A stretch of DNA of 64,000 bases, from contig NZ_SRIO01000015.1 of NCBI RefSeq assembly GCF_004684205.1, positions 1 to 64,000 of the forward strand, in the 5' to 3' direction. The DNA comes from Candidatus Macondimonas diazotrophica (lineage in GTDB: Bacteria > Pseudomonadota > Gammaproteobacteria > UBA5335). The notes under the pieces were generated by a model. It searched no databases. It was not told the origin of the DNA and saw nothing but the letters and a program-made list of their open reading frames with translations. Below are positions 26,014 through 34,988 of the stretch, piece after piece. Position numbers and translations under genes: made by a program. Each line of letters opens with the position of its first letter. The first letter of the stretch is position 1.

Positions 26014-26394
26014 TCAGGCGATCTGTACCGCAATCTTGTGCGGTTGCGCATGTTCGGCCTTGGGTATCCGCAATTTCAGTACGCCATTGACCAGTTCAGC
26101 CGTCACTTTTTCGGGATCCAACTCCTTGGAAAGCGTGAACACACGCCGATAGCGGGGCAGCGCCACTTCCGTATGATGGACCGCCATCCCGTCGGGAACA
26201 TCCAGCGCCACCTGCCCTTCCAGCGCCAAGGTATCCCCGTCGATATGGATGTCCAGCGCGTCTTTCGGAACACCGGGCATGTCGGCCATCAGGGTGATGC
26301 CGCCGGCGTCCTCGACCACATTGACCAGAGGCAGTAATGTCGCCATGCCTTCGTCGGACGCGACCGCTTTGCGCGTTTCGATCTGTTGATTCAT
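26014..26394 (-). CDS. Hsp20-family small heat-shock protein 1
   Basis: A 126-residue alpha-crystallin-domain chaperone that holds unfolding proteins. The domain spans about 22-125: PLVNVVEDAGGITLMADMPGVPKDALDIHIDG, YRRVFTLSKELDPEKVTAEL and NGVLKLRIPKAE. The family's I-x-I tail is weak here. A GGAGGAG site precedes the ATG. It follows the second sHSP gene by 15 bases, so both share the promoter near 26900. Confidence 0.9.
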   Translation of the reverse strand: MNQQIETRKAVASDEGMATLLPLVNVVEDAGGITLMADMPGVPKDALDIHIDGDTLALEGQVALDVPDGMAVHHTEVALPRYRRVFTLSKELDPEKVTAELVNGVLKLRIPKAEHAQPHKIAVQIA

Positions 26395-26409
26395 CGCACT
26401 CTCCTCCGA

Positions 26410-26841
26410 TTATTGGATGGTGATCCGACGCGGCTGAGTTAGCTCGCGGCGTGGAATTCGCACATGCAGGACACCATCGCGATAGCGTGCTTCAACCGCA
26501 CTCGGGTCGACATCCTCGGGCAGACTCACCACACGACGAAACCGGCCTGAGAATCGTTCATCAATATGAACCATGGCTTGCGCCGGAGCCGGTTCTTCGG
26601 CGCGCTCGCCACTGATGGTCAGCACGCCTTTTTCGATCTGAACATCGAGGCTCGCTGGATCCAGGCCGGGCGCAAAGGCATACACCTCGACCGAGGCCGG
26701 CGTGGAACCGACGTTCATTGCCGGATAGCGGCGCGCCACACCGCGGATTGTGGGCGAATAGCCAGCGGCACGATCCAGTTCATTCTGCATGCGCTCGAAC
26801 TCTGCAAACAGATCGCGCGGGAAAATGCTGCGATAGATCAT
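26410..26841 (-). CDS. Hsp20-family small heat-shock protein 2 (IbpA-like)
   Basis: A 143-residue sHSP: an N-terminal arm ([22 protein letters not shown]), the alpha-crystallin domain (about 40-135; [63 protein letters not shown]), and a C-terminal I-T-I motif (RRITIQ) that mediates oligomer contacts. It is the promoter-proximal gene, divergent from cbpA. Pairs of sHSPs usually co-assemble; that is inference here. Confidence 0.9.
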   Translation of the reverse strand: MIYRSIFPRDLFAEFERMQNELDRAAGYSPTIRGVARRYPAMNVGSTPASVEVYAFAPGLDPASLDVQIEKGVLTISGERAEEPAPAQAMVHIDERFSGRFRRVVSLPEDVDPSAVEARYRDGVLHVRIPRRELTQPRRITIQ

Positions 26842-26896
26842 GATTCATCTCCTCATTCAGGGGGTGAGCGTTTCCTGTCCCCATTGCATGACGCAA

Positions 26897-26924
26897 GATG
26901 TGTCCGATGCCACCGTGTTTCAAG
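26897..26924 (-). promoter_or_regulatory. Possible sigma32 (heat-shock) promoter for the two sHSP genes
   Basis: On the minus strand CTTGAA (26919-26924), 14 bases, then GACACATC (26897-26904) resemble the sigma32 elements CTTGAA and CCCCAT. The distance to the ATG is about 55 bases. The -10 match is only moderate. A CTTGAT at 26927 on the plus strand may serve cbpA but is weaker. Confidence 0.35.
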
Positions 26925-26983
26925 CCCTTGATATCATCAAAACAAGCCGCACATCGCGAGCATCATCACTGTGGAGGCGATGC

Positions 26984-27919
26984 ATGCAATATCAGGACTA
27001 TTACAGCGTTCTCGGCGTGCCTCGGGATGCCACGGCTGCCGACATCAAGAAAGCCTTCCGCAAACTGGCCCGCAAATACCACCCGGACATCTCGAAGGAA
27101 GCGGACGCCGAACAGCGCATGAAGGAGATCAACGAAGCCAACGCTGTGCTGTCCGATCCGGATAAGCGCGCCGCCTACGATCAGCTGAGCCAGAGCTACC
27201 GGCCGGGACAGGATTTCCGACCACCACCGGACTGGGATGCCGGCTTCGAATTCTCCGACGGTACTTTCAATTCGCGTGAAGCGGCCGATTTCTCGGACTT
27301 CTTTGCCGAGTTGTTCGGACAGATGGGGGGCGGCCGTCAGCAGCAGCACGGCTTCCGCGCTCGCGGCCAGGATCATCACGCCAAGGTGTATCTCGATCTC
27401 GAGGACACATTCCATGGCGCCGTACGGGAGATCAGTCTGCGGACACCCAAAATCGATCCTCAAGGCCGCGTCACCCTCGGAACCCGGACCTTGAGCGTGC
27501 GGATTCCGAAGGGGGTCCGTGATGGCCAGTTGATCCGGCTCTCGGGACAGGGCGAGCCGGGGCTCGGCGGGGCGCCTGCCGGCGATCTGCTGCTGGAAGT
27601 GCATTTCAAGCCGCATCCGCGCTTTCGCATCGAGGAGCGCAATCTGTACCTCGACCTGCCCGTGACGCCGTGGGAAGCGGCGCTTGGCGCAATCATTCCC
27701 ATCGACCTGCCCGGCGGCACCGTCAAGGTTCGCATCCCAGAAGGATCGCAGAGCGGTCGCCAGCTTCAGGTTCGCGGCAAGGGCATTCCAGGCGAGCCGC
27801 CGGGAGACATGATTCTCGACATTCGGATCGTGACGCCACCGGCCAACACCGCCCGTGCACGTGAACTCTATGAAACGATGGCAAGGGAATTGGCATTCAA
27901 TCCGAGGCAGAGGAGCTGA
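26984..27919 (+). CDS. cbpA: CbpA, DnaJ-like co-chaperone (curved-DNA-binding)
   Basis: A 311-residue class B J-protein. The J domain (4-70) has the HPD motif (KYHPDIS) needed to stimulate DnaK; a Gly/Phe-rich linker and two C-terminal substrate-binding beta domains follow; no zinc-finger cysteines occur. The ATG at 26984 has GGAGG 7 bases upstream and gives the normal [12 protein letters not shown] start. It is followed by cbpM, whose product specifically inhibits CbpA, which makes the CbpA assignment firm. Confidence 0.92.
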   Translation: MQYQDYYSVLGVPRDATAADIKKAFRKLARKYHPDISKEADAEQRMKEINEANAVLSDPDKRAAYDQLSQSYRPGQDFRPPPDWDAGFEFSDGTFNSREAADFSDFFAELFGQMGGGRQQQHGFRARGQDHHAKVYLDLEDTFHGAVREISLRTPKIDPQGRVTLGTRTLSVRIPKGVRDGQLIRLSGQGEPGLGGAPAGDLLLEVHFKPHPRFRIEERNLYLDLPVTPWEAALGAIIPIDLPGGTVKVRIPEGSQSGRQLQVRGKGIPGEPPGDMILDIRIVTPPANTARARELYETMARELAFNPRQRS

Positions 27920-27923
27920 TGCA

Positions 27924-28232
27924 ATGAATGACGACCAGATCTCAACCGACGATCCCCTGGTGCAGGATGAGCTGACGGCAGAACAACTGGCGGCCATCTG
28001 CTGCGTCGAAGATGCCTGGGTGATGACCCGCGTCGAACTGGGACTGTTTCCACAGGCCCATCAGGCCACCGGTGCCTGGCGACTCCCCTCCTCGTCCTTG
28101 CAGCGCGCACGCCGCATGCGCCAGATCGAACGCGATTTCGAGGCGGTCCCGGAACTCGCCGCCCTGATGGCTGATCTCCTAGAGGAAATCGATACGCTTC
28201 GAGCACGGCTGCGGCGAGCAGGGAGGATGTGA
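27924..28232 (+). CDS. cbpM: CbpM, chaperone modulator
   Basis: A 102-residue protein of the MerR_2/CbpM family. It begins with an acidic segment, then a helix-turn-helix-like region (LTAEQLAAICCVEDAWVMTRVELGLF), and ends with a helical part (LAALMADLLEEIDTLRARLRRAGR). CbpM binds the J domain of CbpA and inhibits its activity. The ATG lies four bases after the cbpA stop with AGGAG upstream. Confidence 0.88.
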   Translation: MNDDQISTDDPLVQDELTAEQLAAICCVEDAWVMTRVELGLFPQAHQATGAWRLPSSSLQRARRMRQIERDFEAVPELAALMADLLEEIDTLRARLRRAGRM

Positions 28233-28260
28233 GGCCCTCCCCCAAACGCCCGGCTGAGGT

Positions 28261-28641
28261 TCAACCTCCCGCTTCAAGCATCAGCAGCGCCACCACCACG
28301 CGATCCTCGGCGAGCAGGACATTGAATGTCCGGCACGCCGCGCCGGTATCCATGACTTCGATGCCGACCCCGCGCGATTGCGGCTCGAACAGGAGTTCGC
28401 GCGGCGGGAAAATCAGGCGCGATCCAGTGCCGAGCAGGATGATTTCAGGTGCATGAGCGAGCAACCGCTCCAAGTGGCGTGATTTGAGCTGCGCCACGTC
28501 CGATGGTATCCCATCGAGTTCCAGCGCCTGAGGCGCCACGATCAGGCTCTGGTGATAACTCACCTCGTTGATGCGGATCTCGCCGCTGCCATACCCCCGG
28601 ATGCGATTCTGGGCGTTGGGATTGTCCCGGTGCAGTTTCAT
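28261..28641 (-). CDS. Mth938-like (DUF498) domain protein
   Basis: A 126-residue protein of the Mth938/NDUFAF3-like fold: IRGYGSGEIRINEVSYHQSLIVAPQ, HAPEIILLGTGSRLIFPPRELL, GIEVMDTGAACRTFNVLLAEDRVVVALLML. The family is widespread next to alaC/hom in gammaproteobacteria; in mitochondria a homologue aids complex I assembly. The bacterial role is not established. It is transcribed opposite to alaC, with about 120 bases between the two start regions. Confidence 0.85.
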   Translation of the reverse strand: MKLHRDNPNAQNRIRGYGSGEIRINEVSYHQSLIVAPQALELDGIPSDVAQLKSRHLERLLAHAPEIILLGTGSRLIFPPRELLFEPQSRGVGIEVMDTGAACRTFNVLLAEDRVVVALLMLEAGG

Positions 28642-28760
28642 GGGCTCGACCTCGCGATCATGCGAAATGATTGACAGGGCAACACACGGGCTTTACGTTT
28701 GATCATTTTACAAATTCGCCTTTGGCCAAGAGGCCGGGCCCCACTTGGACCACTACCTCC

Positions 28761-29969
28761 GTGATCGAAGATTTTCCCCGTATCCAGCGGTTGCCGCCCT
28801 ATGTTTTCGCCATCGTGACGGAACTGAAAAACGCCGCACGCGCCAGAGGCGAGGATATCATCGACTTCGGCATGGGCAATCCCGACCAACCCACGCCGCA
28901 GCACATTGTCGACAAATTGGTTGAGGCAGTGCAGCGCGAGGACACCCATCGCTATTCCCAGTCGCGCGGCATCCCCCGCCTGCGCCGAGCGATGGCCAAT
29001 TGGTACCAGCGCCGCTACGACGTGCAGCTCGATCCACAGGACGAGATCATCGTGACCATTGGCTCGAAGGAAGGTCTCGCGCACCTCGCACTGGCGACCG
29101 TCGGGCCCGGCGATTCGGTCCTGGTGCCCAATCCCGCCTATCCCATCCATCCCTATGGCTTCGTCATCGCCGGCGCCGACATCCGCCATGTACCGCTGGT
29201 GCCCGGCATCGATTTCTTTGCCGAGCTCGACCAAGCCATCCGCAATTCCTGGCCCAAGCCCAAGATGCTGGTACTCAACTTTCCGGGCAACCCGACCACG
29301 CAGTGCGTGGACCTCGATTTCTTCGAGAAAGTGGTGGCCATCGCGCGCGAGCATCAGATCTGGGTCATTCATGATCTCGCCTATGCGGATTTGGTGTTCG
29401 ACGGCTACGTCGCACCCTCCATTCTGCAAGTCCCGGGAGCCAAGGATGTGGCGGTGGAGTTCTACACCCTGTCCAAGAGCTACAACATGCCCGGCTGGCG
29501 CGTCGGCTTCATGTGCGGCAACCCCACTCTGGTGGCCGCGCTGGCCAAAATGAAGTCCTATCTGGACTACGGGATCTTCACGCCGATCCAGGTTGCCGCC
29601 ATCACCGCGCTGGAGGGACCACAGGACTGCGTGGAGGAAATCCGCCGCACCTACCAGCTGCGCCGCGACGTTCTGTGCGAAGGACTGAATCGGCTGGGGT
29701 GGGAAGTGGAGAAGCCCCGCGGGACGATGTTCGTCTGGGCGCGCATCCCTGAACGCTACCGCGACATGGGATCCATCGAGTTCAGCAAGCTTTTGCTCAG
29801 TGAAGCGAAGGTCGCCGTATCCCCCGGCATCGGTTTCGGCGAGTACGGGGATGATCATGTACGTTTCGGCCTGATCGAAAATGAACACCGCACTCGCCAG
29901 GCGGTCCGGGAGATGCGCCGCCTGTTCCGACGCACCCCGGCCGGCAGCGCTCAAAGCCAGGGAATCTAA
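28761..29969 (+). CDS. alaC: AlaC-type pyruvate/glutamate aminotransferase
   Basis: PLP class I aminotransferase, 402 residues, that forms alanine from pyruvate in E. coli. Typical segments: [56 protein letters not shown], the PLP-lysine motif [15 protein letters not shown], and VSPGIGFG. I chose the GTG at 28761, which gives an N terminus aligned with AlaC; the frame stays open upstream to 28671. The TAA overlaps the hom ATG by one base (TAATG). Confidence 0.9.
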   Translation: MIEDFPRIQRLPPYVFAIVTELKNAARARGEDIIDFGMGNPDQPTPQHIVDKLVEAVQREDTHRYSQSRGIPRLRRAMANWYQRRYDVQLDPQDEIIVTIGSKEGLAHLALATVGPGDSVLVPNPAYPIHPYGFVIAGADIRHVPLVPGIDFFAELDQAIRNSWPKPKMLVLNFPGNPTTQCVDLDFFEKVVAIAREHQIWVIHDLAYADLVFDGYVAPSILQVPGAKDVAVEFYTLSKSYNMPGWRVGFMCGNPTLVAALAKMKSYLDYGIFTPIQVAAITALEGPQDCVEEIRRTYQLRRDVLCEGLNRLGWEVEKPRGTMFVWARIPERYRDMGSIEFSKLLLSEAKVAVSPGIGFGEYGDDHVRFGLIENEHRTRQAVREMRRLFRRTPAGSAQSQGI

Positions 29970-31288
29970 TGGACAGCGAAACAGTCAACATCGCCCTTCT
30001 GGGTCTAGGAACGGTCGGCGGCGGCACGCTCCAGATCCTCCAACGCCATGCGGATGCCATCGAGCGGCGCACCGGTCGCCGGGTGAAAGTCCGGCGCGCG
30101 CTGGTGCGCGACCCCAGCAAGCCGCGGCCGCCAGAAGCGGCGGATATCGCCGTGACCACCGACATCAACGAGATTCTGGACGATCCGTCCATCAGCATCG
30201 TGGCCGAACTGGTGGGCGGCTGCGACCCGACCCGCGATTGGATCATGCGCGCCATCACCAGCGGCAAGCACGTTATCACCGCGAACAAGGCACTGATTGC
30301 GCAACACGGCAACGAGCTCTTCGCCGCCGCCGACAAGCATGGCGTCATCGTCGCGTTCGAAGCCGCTGTCGGGGGGGGCATTCCGATCATCAAGACCATA
30401 CGGGAAGCCTTGGCCGGCAATGACATTCAGTCCGTCGCCGGCATCGTCAACGGCACCACCAACTATATCCTCACCCAAATGCGCGACTGCGGGCTGGATT
30501 TCTCCGAGGCCCTGGCACAGGCCCAGGAACTGGGCTACGCGGAAGCGGATCCCACGTTCGACATCGGGGGTATCGACGCGGCACACAAGCTGACCATCCT
30601 TGCAGCAATCGCCTTCGGCACGCCCTTGAATTTCGCCAATGTGGCGATCGAGGGCATTGACACCATCAGCGCCGAAGATATCGACTACGCCGAAACCCTC
30701 GGGTACAGCATCAAGCACCTGGCCATCGCGCGCCGGGATGCCGAGGCGGTCGAGCTGCGCGTGCATCCCACCCTGATCCCTCAGCGGCATCTGCTGGCAC
30801 GAGTCGATGGGGTGATGAATGCCGTCTTGATCGAGGGTGATGCGGTCGGCGAAACGCTGTTCTACGGCGCCGGAGCCGGCGCCCTCCCCACAGCCTCGGC
30901 CGTCGTTGCCGATCTCGTCGACATCCTCCGCCTGCTGTCCGCCGAACCGGATCACCGGGTTCCCTATCTGGGTGTGCGTCCCGGTGCCATCGCGGATCTG
31001 CCGCTGCGTCCCCTGGCGTCCATCCACTCGGCCTACTACCTGCGCCTGGCGGTCGAGGACCATCCCGGCGTGGTTGCGGACATCACCCGCATTCTGGCCG
31101 ATCATGCCATCAGCATCGAGGCCATGCTGCAGCGCCCCGATCCCGCGCATCTGGACACCATGCCCATCATCCTGCTCACTCATCGGGTCTGGGAACACGC
31201 CATGGATCAAGCTCTTGAAGCCATTTCGCGGCTTTCCAGCGTGCGCGGCGCCATCACTCGCATCCGTGTCCAGACCGATGCGGCGTGA
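29969..31288 (+). CDS. hom: Homoserine dehydrogenase
   Basis: NAD(P)-dependent reduction of aspartate semialdehyde to homoserine, the branch step to threonine and methionine. The 439-residue monofunctional enzyme has a Rossmann start ALLGLGTVGGGTLQIL, the NADP loop, KALIAQHGNELFAAA, the catalytic region AAVGGGIPIIKTI, IVNGTTNYIL and ADPTFDIGGIDAAHKL, and a C-terminal ACT domain (YYLRLAVEDHPGVVADITRIL) for feedback inhibition by threonine. It overlaps alaC by one base and precedes thrC by 27. Confidence 0.95.
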   Translation: MDSETVNIALLGLGTVGGGTLQILQRHADAIERRTGRRVKVRRALVRDPSKPRPPEAADIAVTTDINEILDDPSISIVAELVGGCDPTRDWIMRAITSGKHVITANKALIAQHGNELFAAADKHGVIVAFEAAVGGGIPIIKTIREALAGNDIQSVAGIVNGTTNYILTQMRDCGLDFSEALAQAQELGYAEADPTFDIGGIDAAHKLTILAAIAFGTPLNFANVAIEGIDTISAEDIDYAETLGYSIKHLAIARRDAEAVELRVHPTLIPQRHLLARVDGVMNAVLIEGDAVGETLFYGAGAGALPTASAVVADLVDILRLLSAEPDHRVPYLGVRPGAIADLPLRPLASIHSAYYLRLAVEDHPGVVADITRILADHAISIEAMLQRPDPAHLDTMPIILLTHRVWEHAMDQALEAISRLSSVRGAITRIRVQTDAA

Positions 31289-31315
31289 TCCCCCATTTCC
31301 TTCTGCGAGATCCTT

Positions 31316-32458
31316 ATGACCACCGCTTCGCTCTATACCGGATTGATCGACAAGTACCGCGATCGGCTGCCGCTCCCCGCCGACGCCCCGGCAGTAAGCC
31401 TGTGCGAAGGGCAAACACCGCTGATCCGTCTGGCCAACATCGAGCGCGATCTGGGCGGCGATCTGGCGATCTACGCCAAGTTCGAGGGACTCAACCCGAC
31501 TGGATCCTTCAAGGATCGCGGCATGACGGTGGCCGTGACCCAGGCGGTGGCCGAGGGTAGCCGCGCCATCATCTGCGCCTCCACCGGCAACACCTCGGCC
31601 TCGGCAGCCGCCTATGCCGCCCGCGCCGGACTGACCGCCTTCGTGCTTATCCCGGAGGGCAAGATCGCGCTGGGCAAACTGGCCCAGGCCATGGCGCACG
31701 GCGCGGTGGTGCTGCAGATCCAGGGCAATTTCGACGACGGCATGCGCCTGGTGCGGGAGGTCGCGGCCGAGGCACCCATCACCATCGTCAATTCGATCAA
31801 TCCTTTCCGCCTGCAGGGCCAGAAGACTGCCGCCTTCGAAATCGTCGAGGCACTCGGGCGCGCGCCCGACTATCACTGCCTGCCCGTCGGCAATGCCGGC
31901 AACATCACCGCCTACTGGATCGGCTATTCGGAGCTGGCTACGGCGGGCGGCGAAACGACCACGATCGGCTGCAGCCACTGCGCGGGCCAGTGCCCCTATC
32001 CGCGCGAGCCCGTCATCACCGCGCGTCCGCGCATGCTGGGCTATCAGGCCACGGGTGCCGCCCCCTTCCTCAAGGGTGGCCCAGTCGAGCACCCCGAGAC
32101 CGTGGCCACGGCGATCCGCATCGGCAACCCCCAGAGCTGGTCCGGCGCGCTGGCCGCACAACAGGAATCCGGCGGCTGGTTCGCGGCTTTCACGGATGAT
32201 GAAATCGTGGAGACACAGAAGTACCTCGCACGGCGCGAGGGCGTGTTCTGCGAACCGGCTTCGGCGGTCTCTCTGGCGGGCGCATTGACCGATATCCGCG
32301 CCGGTCGGATCGCCCGTGGGAGTACGATCGTGTGTACCCTGACGGGCCATGGCCTCAAGGATCCGGACTTGGCGATTGCACGCATGCAGGGCCCAGTGGT
32401 TCGGGTGGCGGCCGAGCGTTTGGCCGTCGAGCAGGCCCTGCTTCCTCATCTGAGCTGA
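31316..32458 (+). CDS. thrC: Threonine synthase with a Cys-rich insertion
   Basis: PLP enzyme converting O-phosphohomoserine to threonine; 380 residues. The PLP-lysine motif is [10 protein letters not shown]; the [18 protein letters not shown] loop and the phosphate-binding [14 protein letters not shown] are present. After [10 protein letters not shown] comes [23 protein letters not shown] before [15 protein letters not shown]; related enzymes usually run straight from the first segment to RPRMLG. The roughly 20-residue insert has three cysteines (C-x2-C-x3-C). The rest aligns normally through [15 protein letters not shown] and TGHGLKDP. Forms an operon with hom. Confidence 0.92.
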   Translation: MTTASLYTGLIDKYRDRLPLPADAPAVSLCEGQTPLIRLANIERDLGGDLAIYAKFEGLNPTGSFKDRGMTVAVTQAVAEGSRAIICASTGNTSASAAAYAARAGLTAFVLIPEGKIALGKLAQAMAHGAVVLQIQGNFDDGMRLVREVAAEAPITIVNSINPFRLQGQKTAAFEIVEALGRAPDYHCLPVGNAGNITAYWIGYSELATAGGETTTIGCSHCAGQCPYPREPVITARPRMLGYQATGAAPFLKGGPVEHPETVATAIRIGNPQSWSGALAAQQESGGWFAAFTDDEIVETQKYLARREGVFCEPASAVSLAGALTDIRAGRIARGSTIVCTLTGHGLKDPDLAIARMQGPVVRVAAERLAVEQALLPHLS

Positions 32459-32464
32459 TTTCAC

Positions 32465-33475
32465 ATGACACGCAGCTCGGTAACCCTGCTGGTGCCGGGG
32501 CTGGCCGAGCCGCCCCGGGATGTTGGCGATTTCCCCGCGACGCCGGCGCTCGACCGGCTCTTTGCACGGGCACGGGCGACCCCAGATCCGGAAACGGGTT
32601 TCGAGCGCGCACTCGTCCAGGGATTTTTCGAGACAGCCCAGGCACCCTGGGCGGCGCTCTCCTCGTGGGGCGATACCGGCGCCCCGCCCCGGGGGGCCGT
32701 GCTCCGGGTCGAGCCCCTGCACTTGCAGGCCGGCACCCATCATCATGTGCACTTCGATCAGGCGCGCCTCGATCTCGACGCCCAGGAAAGCGCTGCCATC
32801 GTGAATCGCCTGAACGCCTTCCTGGAGGCAGAGGGCATGACCCTGAAGGCGCCGTCACCCGGACGCTGGTATCTGCATTTGCCCGCCGCGCCCGCCATGA
32901 CGACCCAACCGCTGCATCACGGTCTGACACCGGGCACCTCACTCTGGATGCCCACCGGGCCTGATGCGGCTGAGTTCAAACGCCTCGTCACCGAACTGCA
33001 GATGCTATTGCACGACCATCCGGTCAATGTCGCGCGCGAACGGCTGGGTCAGCTGCCTGTCAACAGCCTGTGGCTATGGGGTGAGGGCACGCTTCCCCCA
33101 GATGGTCGCGCACCATTCGATCTCATCGTAGGCGCCGAGGCGATCGGCCGGGGACTGGCCCAGGCAAGCGGCGCGGCCTGGTACGCCAACGGGTCCACGC
33201 TGGGCCAATCCATTCCGATCCTGCCGCAGCGCGTCCTCTGGGTCGTCGACGCATTGCTGCGCCCGGCGCTCTGGAACGAACCGGAAGACTGGGTGCGCGC
33301 GCTGGTTCGGTTTGAACGCGATCTCGCAACACTGACCAGAACCTGTTTTCACCACGCGAACATCACACTGCGCCCGCTGGCGGGCCACGCTTATCACGCC
33401 CGTCCAGGGTCTTTCTGGCGCTCGTGGCGTCGGGCGCGCCCCTTCATTCGGCGACTTGGCCCGTCGCAGCCCTGA
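32465..33475 (+). CDS. RpfE-type protein, phosphoglycerate mutase-like
   Basis: A 336-residue cytosolic protein like the proteobacterial RpfE/'regulatory protein' family, distantly related to 2,3-bisphosphoglycerate-independent phosphoglycerate mutase. Recognisable pieces: TLLVPGLAEPP, GAVLRVEPLHLQAG, a central LPVNSLWLWGEG, and FHHANITLRPLAGHAYHARPG. The mutase metal ligands are not evident, so enzymatic activity is doubtful. It starts seven bases after thrC, so it is in the hom-thrC transcript. Function unknown. Confidence 0.7.
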   Translation: MTRSSVTLLVPGLAEPPRDVGDFPATPALDRLFARARATPDPETGFERALVQGFFETAQAPWAALSSWGDTGAPPRGAVLRVEPLHLQAGTHHHVHFDQARLDLDAQESAAIVNRLNAFLEAEGMTLKAPSPGRWYLHLPAAPAMTTQPLHHGLTPGTSLWMPTGPDAAEFKRLVTELQMLLHDHPVNVARERLGQLPVNSLWLWGEGTLPPDGRAPFDLIVGAEAIGRGLAQASGAAWYANGSTLGQSIPILPQRVLWVVDALLRPALWNEPEDWVRALVRFERDLATLTRTCFHHANITLRPLAGHAYHARPGSFWRSWRRARPFIRRLGPSQP

Positions 33476-33511
33476 GGCCCGGGGACATTCGACCTCATCC
33501 TGCGCACAAGG

Positions 33512-33537
33512 AACCGCCGGCGTCGAGACCGGCGGTT
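33512..33537. terminator. Stem-loop between convergent genes
   Basis: Perfect 9-bp arms AACCGCCGG/CCGGCGGTT around an 8-base loop, placed between the converging RpfE-like and AlkB-like genes. It could end transcription from both sides. No T-run follows. Confidence 0.55.
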
Positions 33538-33559
33538 GTCGATCCGGGGTGGGGGTGCC

Positions 33560-34792
33560 TCAGGTGGCGACAGCGAGCGCCTCCTCGTGCGCTGCGGCAG
33601 CCAGGAGTTCGGGCCGTCCGCTGCGCAGATTGGCTTCGTGCGCCAGCTGCCGTTCTTCCGGCGAGGCATAGACCCGATCCCATTCGAGCAGCGCCGGCGA
33701 CCAGGTGCGATGCCACAATGCCGGGATGATGGCCAGACCAATGGCCCGGAAATAGCCCATGTTGTGGGGCAAGCGCGGCGCGTGCACATCCTCCAGACGC
33801 CAGAACTCACGCTGGGGGTCCAGATGATGCTGGGAATGGCGGCCGATGTTGTCGACGAACCAGTTGGTCACGCGATTGAACGAATCCCAGGAATGGTGCG
33901 CCTTGATCTCCGATCCGGGCACGCGAACGATGCCGTAGTGCTGGCTGTAGGTGCCGAGCTTGTAGCCGAAATGAGCGTTGAGCACGGCGAGCAGGAACCA
34001 GAACAGCCCCAACAGACCACTGACTGCAAAGACGAACAACACCAGTGCGGCCTCCGCCACCCACCCCTGCAGCAAACGGTTGCGCCAGCTCATGGCCGCT
34101 AGCCCCATCTTGTCCAGCCGATCCTTCTCGATGGCCCAGGCCGTTTGATAATCCTGGGGCGCGGTGCGCAGGAAATAGCGATATACGCTCTCACCGCGGA
34201 AGGCCGTGCTGGAATCAGCTGGCGTTCCGACCGTGAAATGGTGGCCATAGGGGTGCTCGATGGCGTAATAGGTAAACAGCCCAAAGAGGGAGCAGGCGCG
34301 CGAGCTGAAGACCGAATAGGGCTCCCAAGTGCGGTGGGACAGCTCATGGCCAATGGATACCGAGCCGATCGAGGCGATCTGAGAAAACAGCAGCGCACCG
34401 ATGAGGTAGCTGCCCCAGCCGTCTCCGGCATGGGCGGCAACCATGTCGAACCCGCTCAGGGACTGCACCCACGTGGCCAGACCGAGCAGGTCGCCGCCGT
34501 TGTGTCCATGCGCCAGCATCCAAATGAACGCCCAGAAAGCCACGAGGCTGACGGGGAGATAAGTCCAGAGCATCCACACGAAGATGCGCGGGTGCCCATA
34601 GGCACGGGTCTGCTCGTCATTGCCGGACACCCGTTCGGCCAGGGAAAGTCCCAGAAGAACGGCAAGGACGCCGACCAGGACATTGGCCGGCCCGACGATG
34701 AGCGCATAGATCACGCCCAGAGACAGGGCGATCGGAACAAAAAAACGCAGGTAAGCCCACCCCGAACGGGCAAGCGCCATGATGCCGTCCAT
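33560..34792 (-). CDS. AlkB-like integral-membrane di-iron hydroxylase
   Basis: A 410-residue membrane protein of the fatty acid desaturase/alkane hydroxylase superfamily. It has several N-terminal helices and the eight-histidine clusters GHELSHR (148-154), EHPYGHH (179-185), TYSQHYG (281-287) and GRHSQHH (317-323), which bind two irons. AlkB proteins hydroxylate terminal C-H bonds using rubredoxin electrons. The canonical motifs are HELxHK, EHxxGHH, NYxEHYG and LQRHSDHH, so Gln replaces Glu in the third and the fourth is altered. The ATG has AGGAGGAG upstream. No rubredoxin gene is visible nearby. A relative such as an aromatic side-chain hydroxylase is possible. Confidence 0.72.
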   Translation of the reverse strand: MDGIMALARSGWAYLRFFVPIALSLGVIYALIVGPANVLVGVLAVLLGLSLAERVSGNDEQTRAYGHPRIFVWMLWTYLPVSLVAFWAFIWMLAHGHNGGDLLGLATWVQSLSGFDMVAAHAGDGWGSYLIGALLFSQIASIGSVSIGHELSHRTWEPYSVFSSRACSLFGLFTYYAIEHPYGHHFTVGTPADSSTAFRGESVYRYFLRTAPQDYQTAWAIEKDRLDKMGLAAMSWRNRLLQGWVAEAALVLFVFAVSGLLGLFWFLLAVLNAHFGYKLGTYSQHYGIVRVPGSEIKAHHSWDSFNRVTNWFVDNIGRHSQHHLDPQREFWRLEDVHAPRLPHNMGYFRAIGLAIIPALWHRTWSPALLEWDRVYASPEERQLAHEANLRSGRPELLAAAAHEEALAVAT

Positions 34793-34945
34793 GTTGTCTC
34801 CTCCTGGACCACGCCCAATCCGCTGGGTGGCCTCGTTATATGAATATCAATCCCACTTCAGCTTGCGCCCACCGTTCAGCGCCGTCAAGCACCTGATCTT
34901 CAAGGTGATCGGCATCTCCGATGCGGACAAGCTGGCCGGGATCCA

Positions 34946-34981
34946 GAGGGTGTCATGGCCTTGCTGGGCCGCAACACCCTC
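34946..34981 (-). terminator. Stem-loop after the acyl-CoA ligase gene
   Basis: GAGGGTGT/ACACCCTC arms with an inner GGCC/GGCC pairing form a long hairpin eight bases after the ligase stop on the minus strand. No T-run follows. It would uncouple the ligase from alkB. Confidence 0.5.
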
Positions 34982-34988
34982 GTGATCT

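Noticed and set aside
30005-32752. A 915-codon open frame on the minus strand
   Set aside because: Antisense to hom and thrC, both of which are clear; composition (His/Gly/Asp-rich, low motif content) is that of a shadow frame.
34779-34985. Small plus-strand ORF between alkB and the ligase gene
   Set aside because: It overlaps the alkB start antisense and the ligase hairpin, and shows no conserved composition.
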